Shown here: positions 12,394 through 23,650 of the stretch, in pieces
Layout of the letters: each line of letters starts with the position of its first letter
Position numbering within the stretch: the first letter of the stretch is position 1
DNA from: Streblospio benedicti
Lineage: Eukaryota; Annelida; Polychaeta; Spionida; Spionidae
Reading direction: 5' to 3'
DNA: 64,000 nucleotides
Assembly: GCA_019095985.1 (NCBI GenBank)
Contig: CM032669.1
Location: 35,753,756-35,817,755 of the forward strand
Program-made: the position numbers and the translations under genes
Notes under the pieces: model-generated
Told to the model about the DNA's origin: nothing
What the model saw: the letters and a program-made list of their open reading frames with translations, nothing else
Databases searched by the model: none

Positions 12394-14919
12394 ACTAGCT
12401 TATCTGCAACAGATCAATTACGCATTCATTGACAATATTGATAAGACAAACTGTCAAACACAATCCTCAACAAAACATTTCTGCATAAATGTACTTTGCT
12501 TGTCATTCATCTATTGATATTCCACTTGTAATTGCAATATGGCAATCACTTACCAAATTGTATCACAAATACAGTGTTTCTGTAAGATCGAAAATTAAAT
12601 GTTCATTGGTTCATGGTTGCTGTTTTCTATTTTGAGTTAATTATAGTAGCCTAATTTCTACATAACTTAAGGCATCTATATATTCATGTTACTTTATCAT
12701 ACTGGAAACATCCTATACTACTATATATAGATCTATGACTGAGATAGAAAATAGAATACCAATATTCTATGACTAAGACGACAAATTAGAATACCAATAA
12801 TTGCTGTAAACAAAGAAAACAGTCACAGGACTGTTTACTGAAGAAAACCTCTCGAGGCTACATTCTTGTGATAGTGTAATTGATCATATTCTTATGCTAT
12901 ATACCGTACAATCTCTTTAACCGGACTCGTTGGGAAGCTGGATGGACATTCGGAAAATCGAGATATTCGGATGAGCAAGGGTTTGGGAGGTGGGGTTGGG
13001 GTGGCCGACTCATGTGAGAAAGCACACAAACGCTATCTACACAATCACGAGTGATAAAGGACGATACAGTTTAGCGCACAGTTTCCACCCCAGATTTTTC
13101 CAGACGTCAGGTGTGAACTGCACCCAGGGAGAGCACTAATCACTTTGGAATAAACCATCTAAATGATTCTCATTCAAAGCTCCACTCTAGAGTCTGTCAG
13201 CATCGAACTTAAGCGCCAAGAAGTGCTACTATGATAGTCTGAACTATTTATTTGTTGCAAAAGCCAACTACTTCATCACAACTTTTCCTATAAAAAATAC
13301 TTGCTATCATATTCACATATGATGAGAAGAATCAAATCTATGCATACCCCAAGGGGGTGGGGGGGGGGGCACATAATACATTTTGCGAACGTAGAGGCGC
13401 CACCGGAATGGGTCACAATTTCACCCCTAAAAATCAGCACATCATGACCCAAGTATCTAAAATCAGCACATCTTTGATGTCTTAATGATGCCATTGACAA
13501 CAATATGGCTGCCATCATCTGCAACTTTTTGTTATAAAATTGCCAATATATAGCCAACAGCATCATTTTCAGCACCAAAAACATAAATTTCCACTGTACC
13601 AAGTACCACAACCAATATACAGTAGTTGGATGGTGTCTAGTTAAGGCCCCACGGGATGCATACCAAGGGAAACATAGAAAATAAACATGGTATCAATTAC
13701 ATTTCAATATCACTTTGAAGAATATTCATTAACACACTTCATAGTCATTTTACATAGCAAAATTGAAACGCCAAATAATCATAATTTTATATGAATAATT
13801 AAGTAAATCCCTGACAAATTTTATATACGATTAAATCCGGAGGGCTCCTAGCTGCATGAGTCATACTACTGTTCAATATTTGCTAGTTTCAATGACATTA
13901 TTTGAAAATCCCCACCTGTATACAAATGATCAGCCTTGAGAACGTGACCCTGTAGGCAAAACACAATCCAGCATCTAATTTCTTTTTATCATCGCTAAAA
14001 AAACTTATCTATGTCACAGGAGATGATCGAATCAGTACTGCAGAGAAAACGGCAGGCGATATAGGATTGCCCGATACTCATGTGACCTGAATATCACCCT
14101 AAAAGCTTTAAGAGGATTGCCGCTCACATGAAAGGTGTCAATGAATTGTCAATTACCTTGGAGAGATACCTAGGCCGCCTCCTACGTGCACCGTGCAGTT
14201 ACGTCTGACGAAAATCATTATTCGGTTGACATTTCTTACCTACATGTGTTTTGGCAGTTTCAAAACTGGCCTTACACGGTCAGGTATTTAAATTGTTCTA
14301 GTTATTCTCTTGGGGAGTGTTCATAAAGTACGGGGGGGGGGTCGGTAAAATTGAGGGGGCACGACCAGAAAAGTTTCGCTTATGCCAAGGACGAGGACCA
14401 GAAAAGTTTTAACTATGCCAGGTGGGAGGACCATAAAGGTTTTTATGGCAGTGAGGGAACCATTTTTGTTACTGAAGATGCAGCAGCAAAAATACTGTTC
14501 CATATTTTAGACCATGAACATCTTTCTGATGTCATCTTAACTATAACACTCATGTTGGAATCATGGGCCCCTGCTAAACAATAGACGAAAACACAGTTAT
14601 GTTCACGTGGTGTACTTTGGCCCGATTGCAGGGAAAATTCACGTTACCCGTAGTAAATAGAGAGTAATTGACGACTTTCAACCAAAGAGTCTTTTATTAA
14701 AATTGTGCTAATTTTCTTATTTTTAAGTTGGTATGCATTTGGTAACCTCTATTCTGCAACATACCAGACGTATTTGCCGAAATCATTGAGAATAAAGATT
14801 TGCGGAAACATTTACTTTTCCATCTTTTTGCATTCACTACCAAATGAACATACTGCAGAGAGTTCCGACAGCAAATGCTTGACGTTCCACGTGAACATTG
14901 AATCACAAACAAATACTGA

Positions 14920-17245
14920 ATGGCAGGTGGTTACTTACAAAAGTGTTTTCTTCTAATTTTCGAAATAACTTTCCATCAAACAAATTATAAAATGTGATGA
15001 TATTACTACAGCATGCAAACAGATATACCTTACCAGAAAGCAATAATAAATACTGATGTCAGCAGATTGATTTTCTTAGAAAAGTCTATGAGTATTCAGT
15101 GTTCAATCTAGGCTGCGCCATTGCGCCTTTGGCCGCTTAACATAGCAAATGGCGCAATCCCAATCGTACCATGGGCCCGTCGGGCGCACTATGAATATTT
15201 TGCCAAATTTTTGTAACATTTTTAATAAGATATTCGCCAAAGAAAACGAGTTTGCTGTCACGTATGCAATAGTTTCATGGGCGCGGCCATATTTGTTTAC
15301 ATTCAGAGCGCCACCTACCGGCGATCCACTGAAATAATTTCAACTAGTTCACGCCGGTAGCGCGGGAAAAATGTGTCTGCGCGCTGCTTGTTTGCTTTGT
15401 GATAAATGCATCTTGCGCTGTAAATGGCTACTATAACATGATAAGGAAAGAGATGTCAATGTGTTGAAATTTCTTGTTATATGCTTAAGATATTAAAGTA
15501 ATATTAAAATGAATTATGTACGATCATTCCTATTGAGGTTTTACAAAAAGTTATCTACTTTTAATCCAGATGACACTGCTTCTAAATGCCATTTGACAGA
15601 CTTATATGATGATGAAACCTCGGAGGATGAAAACTGTGACAGGATCTAACATGGGTTAAATAAAAAATGCTTGTCTACTCCAATTATGAAAAAATACCAA
15701 GAAATATAGGAATAACTTTATCAATTCTTTTCGGATTTTGGTATTACCCCAACCCACCCATGTCATAATGCAGTAAGCATCCTGTCTACTTTTTGGGTTG
15801 TTTTTTGACTTGGGCCCCCTCATTTTTAAAATGGCCCTCTCTTTGAAGGTCAATGGGCCCGTAGGGCCCCCTCCAGTGCAAAGCTAGATTGAACACTGAG
15901 TATTTGGTAGATCTAGACCTAGACTAACATGGCCTCACTCGCTTCACTTTGAGCGTGTGGCAACAGCAAAGTCTATGCTACGTCAAAATTACGTTCATTA
16001 TCGATGTCAACATAAAGTGATACTACAGAGCAGGTGGATCATTACGACCTAATATCTTTATCTTATTTTTCAAATAACTTTCATTTGAAAGATTTGTGAA
16101 ATGTGACAATATTACTACAGCTTGCACCTAGGAATAACTAATAAGAGTTCTATTACAGAAACAGCGGTCAAGACACGGATTTAGTTTGAAAGATGATCTT
16201 GGTGGATCTATAGAGTTTGCTAAAGGAAAACAACCACCATACATATAGACTTTTGGCTGTTATCTAAGTTAGTATCTGTCCTGTTAGTGTATAATTAGTA
16301 TTGGTCAATCAGCAGTAATATTTGTTCTATCAGGAATAAATGACAGGAATAAATTACCAATGGTCATTTATTCCTGGTCATTTATTCCTGGTTCTATCCA
16401 TACATATCATTGAATATTTACTGATAATTTTACGGGTTATAAAAGCCAAGGTTGACTGAGGTGCACATTGGAAAATAATGCACCAACATGGTCAAACTAA
16501 AGTGCTTGTGTATCTTTACTATCTATCATAATCTCATCTCCATCCAGTATGTTGTGGGCGAGTGTATAGTTCTAAGTCATAAATAGGGCAAATAAGAAAC
16601 TTAAACCATATAAATATTGTGTCAAAATACTGCAATTTCCCCTTCATTAACATGGGAGACACTTTTATTTACCTGTTACTGTGCTGTATCTGAAAGCACG
16701 TGGCTGAGGCATCCTCCATCATACATTTCGTGATGGCAAACTTGCACATGTATGACTGGGAGCTTTTTAATCAAGGCTGTTTATTCAAACTGTTTTAATG
16801 TGTATGTTAGTTCTAAAGCCCCGTCCACATCGCTACGACTACATGCGATGGTATACTAGGCGATGTTCCGTCGAGCAAAATCTGGGCTGTACAGAGCACC
16901 AACTGGTAACGTTTGATATTCCATCGTACAGAATGATACTGCACAGCAGGTGGTTGTTTTTTTATTCTAATTTTCCAAATAATTTTTCCTTAAAAGAAAT
17001 ATGAAATGTGATGATACTACAGTACACTACAGCATGCAAAAGTACATACCTTACCAGAAAACTATAACATATAAAGCTGTCAACATAAGGATTAAAAATA
17101 TCTAGAGGTGTTTGGTTTATCTATAGATCTAGACTAACGTGGTCTCACTCGCTACACATGAGCGTGCAATAAAAGCAATGTCACGTGGTCTGTGGTACAT
17201 CAAATTAACGTTCATTATCCACGTCAAAAGTAAGCACATCTAGCT
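14920..17245. repeat. Alternating dispersed repeat blocks, about 1-kb spacing
   Basis: One block (caggtgg ... aaataactttc ... gtgatgatattactacagc ... accttacc) appears at about 14.92, 16.03 and 16.94 kb. A second block (tctagactaac ... tctcactcgct ... gttcattatc) appears at about 15.90 and 17.11 kb. The blocks alternate along the same strand, which suggests diverged tandem copies of one longer unit, interrupted by the element at 15098-15898. Confidence 0.6.
15098..15898. mobile_element. hAT-like DNA transposon, CAGTG termini
   Basis: The termini are perfect inverted repeats of CAGTGTTCAATCTAG, flanked on both sides by AGTATT as a probable 6-bp target duplication. The 801-bp interior is richer in G+C than its surroundings and contains no transposase that can be recognised. 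CAGTG ends and a 5-8 bp duplication are typical of the hAT superfamily. It split one of the alternating repeat blocks. Confidence 0.75.
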
Positions 17246-17626
17246 ATTTTTCAGCAAATCATGAGTTGGAAATATTGTCATAAAAATAAATCCAAATAAA
17301 ATATGAGCTTCGTATATGAAAACCTGATAAGTAAGCGAACACTTCTATATAGTATATGTGTCATGATATATAACTATGAGTATAGAGCAGAATAATACCA
17401 TCTTCAAAATGTCTAATGTATACACGATGTTTTGTGAAACGACTATCGTTTTTGGCTCCAGTATTGTCGCGTCATACGTCACTTGAAATTGGTCTGTACG
17501 TGGGAAGTGACAGAGGGGTCCTCAGATCCATGTTCCACTATATTTTGACACCTAATATCCATGTTCCAATATAATTTCCCATTTTTCATATTCCACTATT
17601 CTATGTCAACTGTCAACCCCCCACCA

Positions 17627-17760
17627 GACATGGGGTCAATTCCATTCTGGCAATTCCAATTCCAATTCCGTTTTTCCCGTAAAGTCCAATTCCAATTCCC
17701 CTGACTTCAATTCCAATTCCTCTTACTTCAATTCCAATTCCAATTCCGTTTTAGTAACAC
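17627..17760 (+). repeat. AATTCC-hexamer repeat, left copy
   Basis: Starts GACATGGGGTCAATTCCA and continues as interrupted runs of CAATTC(C) hexamers. The same start is found in reverse complement at about 21250-21411, so this is a defined repeat family rather than a plain microsatellite. Confidence 0.75.
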
Positions 17761-18474
17761 TTATCCATACTATCAGTCCATTTATATATTAATATGGAGA
17801 GCGGGAAGAGTGGGCGTGTCGCGCATGGTTGTTTTTTTATTCTGAGGCAAATCCGTGCCTTTAGGCCTCTTGGCGCGATTCCACTGTTGTTGGCCCGCCA
17901 AAAGCTTATTTTGAACTTCTAAGGTATTTTGAAAGGTGCCTATGTCGTTATAAAGTGCGTATATCGTTTTAATTTTGAGGAGATAGCTTTTGAAATTTGG
18001 TGTTTTTATGGGTAAAATGGTGCGCCATTCCGCGACATTGTCGGAAGAGCCCTAGGCAATGAGCAATATATCATACCCCCCTCTCGGCAGTAATCGGTTT
18101 CATTGTTGCTGCGCGTGTTATGTTTCTCTGTTGCTCCGTGCGCTTCCAATGCTTTAGCCGATTGCATTGTGTATTCACATGCCTGTGTTCAGAATTCATT
18201 AATTTGTGTTTTATTTAATATTATTATTGTAAAATAGAGCACTATGTCTACTGCACAGGCAATAAAATGATATGTAATCAAATTATCATCATAGGAATAT
18301 TGGTTTACAATATATAACTTCACCCCAAAGTGCTGTGTGAGTTGTTCTACAAGGTATTTCGTTAATATCTTCTATTATCGTCCATGGGTACAATACCATG
18401 GGTATTGTACATCACTATTTGAGTGCCAATCTAGACAGCATTTTTCACATTTTCGTTTCCATCATACACAAAAT

Positions 18475-18695
18475 CAGGGTGTTGATTAGGCACTCGCCAC
18501 TCGCCCCTGGCTAGTGTAAATTTCTGTTGGCTAGTGTAAATTCAAAGTCACTCGCCACAGTCGGCGAGTATGATTACTAGATTCCAACATTTTAATAACT
18601 AAGGATGGCTAATTTGAATTGGAACATGGCGAGTGTGAATTGAGAGTCACTCGCCACAGAAGGCGAGTGTTCTTCTGAACGAGTCACATTCCCTG
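18475..18695. mobile_element. Short CAGGG-terminus MITE with internal ACTCGCC hairpins
   Basis: Begins CAGGGTGTTGATTAGG and ends TCACATTCCCTG, with CAAAAT directly repeated at both borders (probable 6-bp target duplication). Inside are two related units, each holding a small hairpin of the form ACTCGCCACAG..GGCGAGT. Non-coding. Confidence 0.6.
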
Positions 18696-19261
18696 CAAAA
18701 TAGTCTCCATAGGAGACGGGCCAGCTAGTAACTATTAATACTGACACCATATCACTTAATTGCTTTCCTATTTACATATATTGCTTAACGGAATTGTATT
18801 ACATGGGCAACATGGAATTGACGTCTAAAATTAGAGGTAGCCTTCTTGGAGCTGGAGACATTAGCTCCACAGTGTTTACATTTAGCACAGCAGTTTCCAA
18901 CATTGTCATTAGAATTCACAGGTTCAGAAAAATCGCTCATAAGACCAGACATTTTGAAATAAGAATGTTTATAACATTAAGCAAAACTAATCCAGTGTAC
19001 TGAGTGGTATTCACAAATTTGAATGCCTTTCAAATCAGCTCTGCTTACCTTATATACATCACTGAGCCTTTGTTCATCTCATGCATATTTTTGAAACTCT
19101 TTCCACCACTTTGATAGATAAACATTAATTCTGAAAACCATCCCCATTAAACTTTTCCTACAAATACTTCTCTTTGAAGTTTATATCTAAAGCAATACCA
19201 TTAAATGGTGAACATCAATGACCCCTTTGTTGAGAAAATATAACTCTTTGTGTAAGAATAT

Positions 19262-20005
19262 AAGGATGATCTACAGAAGATAGTAGATGCAGCAGTCGAG
19301 ACAAGTGCTGAGTACGGTCTGAGGATGAACGTGAAAAAGACAAAAGTAATGCTGGTAAAAAGAGGGACAGAAAAGAAGTGTGTCAAGATCAATGTGAATG
19401 GTGAAGAGCTGGAGCAGGTAGCAAAATTCAAATATCTAGGCCAACAGATTACTGAAGATGGAAGATGTGAAGTAGAAGTGAAAAGGCGGATAGAGATAGC
19501 AAGGTCCAGCTTTATAAAGATGAGAGATGTTCTGGCAAGTAGAAAGCTGAGGTTAGAAACAAGAAAGAGACTAGTGAGATGCTATGCGTTGTCCACATTA
19601 CTCTATGCAGCAGAGACCTGGACCATAAACAAAGAAGTAGAAAAACCAATCGATGCTTTTGAAATGTGGCTATTTCGCAAAATCCTCCGCATTTCGTATC
19701 AAGACCACATCACTAATGAAGAGGTGCTGGTACATGAAAAGAGAACCCTTCTGCAAACCATCAAGAAGCCTAAATGTACGTTCTTTGGCCATGTGATCAG
19801 GCATGATGGTCTACAGCGACATCTACTGGAGGGAAGAGTGGAAGGTGCCCGACCAAAGGGAAGACCAAGGAGACAGTGGACCACTGACATCTTGGAGTGG
19901 ATGGGTGTCCGGTATGGAGAAGCTGTGAGGACAGCTCAATGTAGGAAGAAGTGGCAAACCATGACATCCAAAGTCCGGGAGGACATGGAACCCACTAGGT
20001 ACTAG
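19262..20005 (+). mobile_element. 5'-truncated RTE-like LINE, C-terminal part of RT
   Basis: One open frame runs from DDLQKIVDAAVETSAEYGLR through NVKKTKVML and FKYLGQQITEDG to the stop after MEPTRY at 20005, nearly 250 codons. The order KTKVM, FKYLG, YGAETWT-like (YAAETWTI), FFGHVIRHD and GRPRRQW is the usual end of RTE-type LINE proteins. The YADD catalytic motif and everything upstream are missing, as expected from 5' truncation on insertion. The uninterrupted frame suggests a fairly young copy. Not a host gene. Confidence 0.85.
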
Positions 20006-20304
20006 GTAGGTAAGAATATGTTACACCATCCCATGATAATTTTGAATGGAGAAACTTTAATAGCCAACAACCATGCCAACTAACTCTTTGATACTACTAA
20101 AAGAATGCAGAGATGTGAACCCCCGAGCACAAGAAATCTTAATCAATGGCTCAAAAAATCTTAATTTTCATTCCACAGCAGCAATCGGCAATGTTGTATT
20201 GATATTAAATCAGAATAATAATGTTCAAACTAAAATATAATATTAAAGTTAACACAAGAAACTAAAAGCGCAGCATTTATATAGCACTCACTGAACACAT
20301 TGTA

Positions 20305-20425
20305 ACACATTGTTGCAACATTTTGCTTTTCTTTGGAGACAAAATCGTGAAATATCCACCACGTTTGTGGTGGAATACAATTAGCAACATTGTTGCAACA
20401 TTTTGCTTTTCTTTGAAGACAAAAG
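20305..20425. repeat. Short direct repeat pair
   Basis: The segment acattgttgcaacattttg followed by cttttctttg and agacaaaa occurs twice, about 76 bp apart, with one difference. No wider element was delimited. Confidence 0.7.
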
Positions 20426-21249
20426 GAATTTCCAGAAATGTCAACATGTCTCCTGAAATCAGACCACGAGGCAATGGTTGGCACCCGACTCTACTTATAT
20501 TTATTGCAACGCACAAAAGATAGCGTGAGAACGCATTTTCAATGCGCTACATGTAACTGCCGGCGTGATCCAGCCAAAAGCACTTTCGTTTTATGAAATT
20601 GAGGTTGCATTAAGAACGGCAAAACTGGGTCAATGTCTGTCAAACCGCAGACACCATATTTTATGGGAAAATACATCTTTTTTATAAAACTATCAGAATC
20701 CGTAATAAAACCTACAGCCCGGACGTAATGATTTTATAGACCTTAAAAACGTAATTTTACGGGAAAAAAACGCAAGTTCACATCTCTGAGAATGTATTAT
20801 CTCACCAAGAAAACAAACACTGACACTTCTAGTGATAGTTGGTAGCAGACAATGGTTGTTAACTGTCCCAGCTTAAGTAGAAAGCAAACATGACTTTTAG
20901 AGAAGTCAGGGAACTGGAACAGGGAAACTTACAATCACAAATTTTCATTTACTACATGTATGTTTTGCATTTTGTGAAAGCTTTTAATTATTAGAATTTT
21001 ATATAAGCTACATGTACATGTTTACACTTTCATGAAAATTACAAAGGGTTTTACAGTTACATATATATATACTGATCCCAATGTACCGGTATGTATGAAA
21101 CTAGACTCTCATCTTTAAAGCAAGTACATTTCTTACTATGAAAGATGTAGCTCAAGACAGGTTTTAGCAGCCCTGTGCTTTCATTTTTAAAATGTAAAAA
21201 ATGACTACTTAACCTTATATTTAATAAAAAAAATGACAATGGATTAAAG

Positions 21250-21411
21250 AATAATTCAAATGGAATTGAATTGGAATTGGAATGGAATTGAAGTGGAATT
21301 GACGGAATTAGGCTCAATTCCAATTCCTTTTTTTCATACACTCAATTCCAATTCCAATTCCGGAATTGGAATCGGAATTGAATTCCGCAATTCCATTGGA
21401 ATTGACCCCAT
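21250..21411 (-). repeat. AATTCC-hexamer repeat, right (inverted) copy
   Basis: Read on the minus strand it opens GACATGGGGTCAATTCCA, exactly as the copy at 17627, then continues in hexamer runs. On the plus strand it appears as ggaattg units ending tggaattgaccccatgtc. The pair is arranged head-out around 3.6 kb of repeat sequence containing the RTE-like LINE. Confidence 0.75.
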
Positions 21412-23650
21412 GTCTGCCCCTACCCCCTCACATATACTATGTACATGTATATTAAAGGCAGGTTAATTGGAAAATCATCTGATCATTTAATTTAAACAAC
21501 TCAAAATCTGCTTACTTTTTTTTAATGTGGGTAGTCTAAGTTTTTATGAGATGACAGTTAGACATGATTTATTTGTAATACTATGTATTTTCTCACTGAC
21601 AGCTGCATAATCAGAGATTATGGGAATAAGGTCACTATAACACGTGTAGCCTACTCAGAAGGCTAGTCTAGATCTAGGTCTAGGCCTAGGTACAGATAAC
21701 AGAACCGGCAAAGTGCCCAACCCACAAGGCAAACACTGCCAATAATCCCCCACGCAATATAATTAATAGATCTAGATCTAGATCTAGCCTGAGTAGGAAA
21801 GCCTCTCATTCACATTTTGCGTAGACCTAGAGTCTATGTTGCAGCATGTCTAATGTGATATTGTTTAATTTAATTACAATATGATAAAGTACTCACATTA
21901 AAAGATGTCGATGGAAGTTTTTATTATTAAAAGTTTTCTTCACTTCCTGAAGATGTGCGACACCATTACAATCGCAGATAATTTACTGAAAATCTACTTC
22001 AAAGCAAGACCGTAAAGCATAATGCAGTCGCGGCGGTTTCTGATTGCATTGTGATTTATACAACTCCATCTGGGCCAGCATCTGGGCAGTCTTTTGCCAT
22101 GTGTGCTTTTTATTGGCAGCTCGTTTCAAAATATTATTTAGAAAATATTAGATTTTGTTAATTCTATATAAATAAATTTAATCTAAATGTGCACATTACA
22201 AGGAAAGCTTGTGTAATAATCTGTGGACATGAAAACACTTTTATAGCACGATGTGTGTAACTTAAACTCCTGATTACAAATATAAAGTTTATTCATTATC
22301 ACAAGTTACAAAATCTAAATTTATAAACATGATACAAACCGGTTACTCATTCAATATAAATATATTCTTTCCCATTTCTAGACAATAAAAATACGCATCA
22401 CACACATCAAGTTCTTGCAAAATCAAAATTACAACATTGAATACCTCGATATATTGGAATTAATTGAATACCTTGCAAATTTTATTTTCACAAATCATTT
22501 CTTCTTTGACCTAAATTACCACACTACATAACCTGAAAGGGAAGCATGTCACTTCTGTAGGACAAATTACTGTTATCAATTGTTGGTTACTTTCTATTAT
22601 CAAAAATATTCGTTCCAATAACAAAAAAGAATTCACTTTTAATCCATCATACACAAATTGCACATAAAAAACAAACCATACAAAATGTTACACTGTTGAG
22701 ATTCTGTATTTTCAAGAACTTCATATAAAATATCTTACCACTTGCCGGGTAATATGTATTTTCTAAATTCTCAACATATTTCAACTAGGTTACAGTAAGA
22801 AATTGTTCATCATGAAGAAAGATACAACACTGAGCAGTTTCAGTTATCACAGAGATTACATTGAAATGTGAAAAATATCATAAATCTTAAATGATAGAAG
22901 TAAAATTTTACATACAAATGTATTATCAACTGGTATTCCTTAGACCTCTATATGTACGCCGCTGTTTCAAATTGTGTGATGAATAAATTCTTCAGTGACT
23001 AATCCAAAGAATTGTTTTGGCATATGTAATAATGTAGACGTACGTAAAATGCACTCATACGGACATACAATCACACTGCCTAGACTTTTCATTCACTTGG
23101 GTTATTTTATTTCTTTGTGTTTTTGTGTTTCATAGGTTTTGCATTTTGAATAGGAGATATACTCAATCTTTCTACACCTTTTTACATTCACAGTGTTGGC
23201 ATTTGTGATGTAATTAATCAGTTGAAGTGCTTTAAATCCACTCAAAACTACACCCTTAATTGTTGTAAGCAAAAAAAGTCTTAACCTATGATTCTCTAAC
23301 ATTTGAAATGATTCATTTGAGTTCAATTTAGGAGACAAGGCACAAAGCAGTATGGTGCATGATTACAAACACAATTCTTTAGTTAAATCATTATTACCAC
23401 TGCTAATTTGGGAATCTTCAATCCGAATTTCCCAAACAACAAATGACATTACTACTTCTTGACAATGTAACAAACTAATCTGTAAAATTCAATTCCTAAT
23501 GAAGTATTTAACAAATGTTCTAAGTTGTTATATTTCCCCGTACGTAAAAAGATTTTTCAAATATTTTAAAGTGACCCTGTTAATTGAAAATAAAGACGCT
23601 AGTTCAAATTTAACTTTGTTTCCAAATTTTGTCGACCAGAATACCAATGT

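Larger units (their letters stand above)
12404..23650. other. Gene-poor repeat field between annexin and CNPY
   Basis: No conserved protein-coding gene was recognised. The annexin promoter and 5' non-coding exon should lie somewhere upstream of 12403, but no site could be chosen. A pogo/Tigger-like terminus (caatctctttaaccggact) lies at about 12905-12985. A G-run occurs at about 14331-14340. The rest is described as separate repeats. The part 21.9-23.6 kb is AT-rich with nothing recognised except probable CNPY 3' UTR; an AATAAA in minus orientation at 23106-23111 could be its poly(A) signal. Confidence 0.6.

Noticed and set aside
14351-14584. A 77-codon plus-strand frame with a repeated DQKSF motif
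   Set aside because: It follows a G-run and consists of a short degenerate repeat; no family and no gene structure around it.
21890-22060. Possible annexin 5' non-coding exon or promoter
   Set aside because: A gtgagt-like donor exists on the minus strand, but nothing else supports it and it would be over 9 kb from the coding start.
23102-23338. A 78-codon minus-strand frame downstream of CNPY
   Set aside because: Lies in probable CNPY 3' UTR before the AATAAA; no motif and no splice support.
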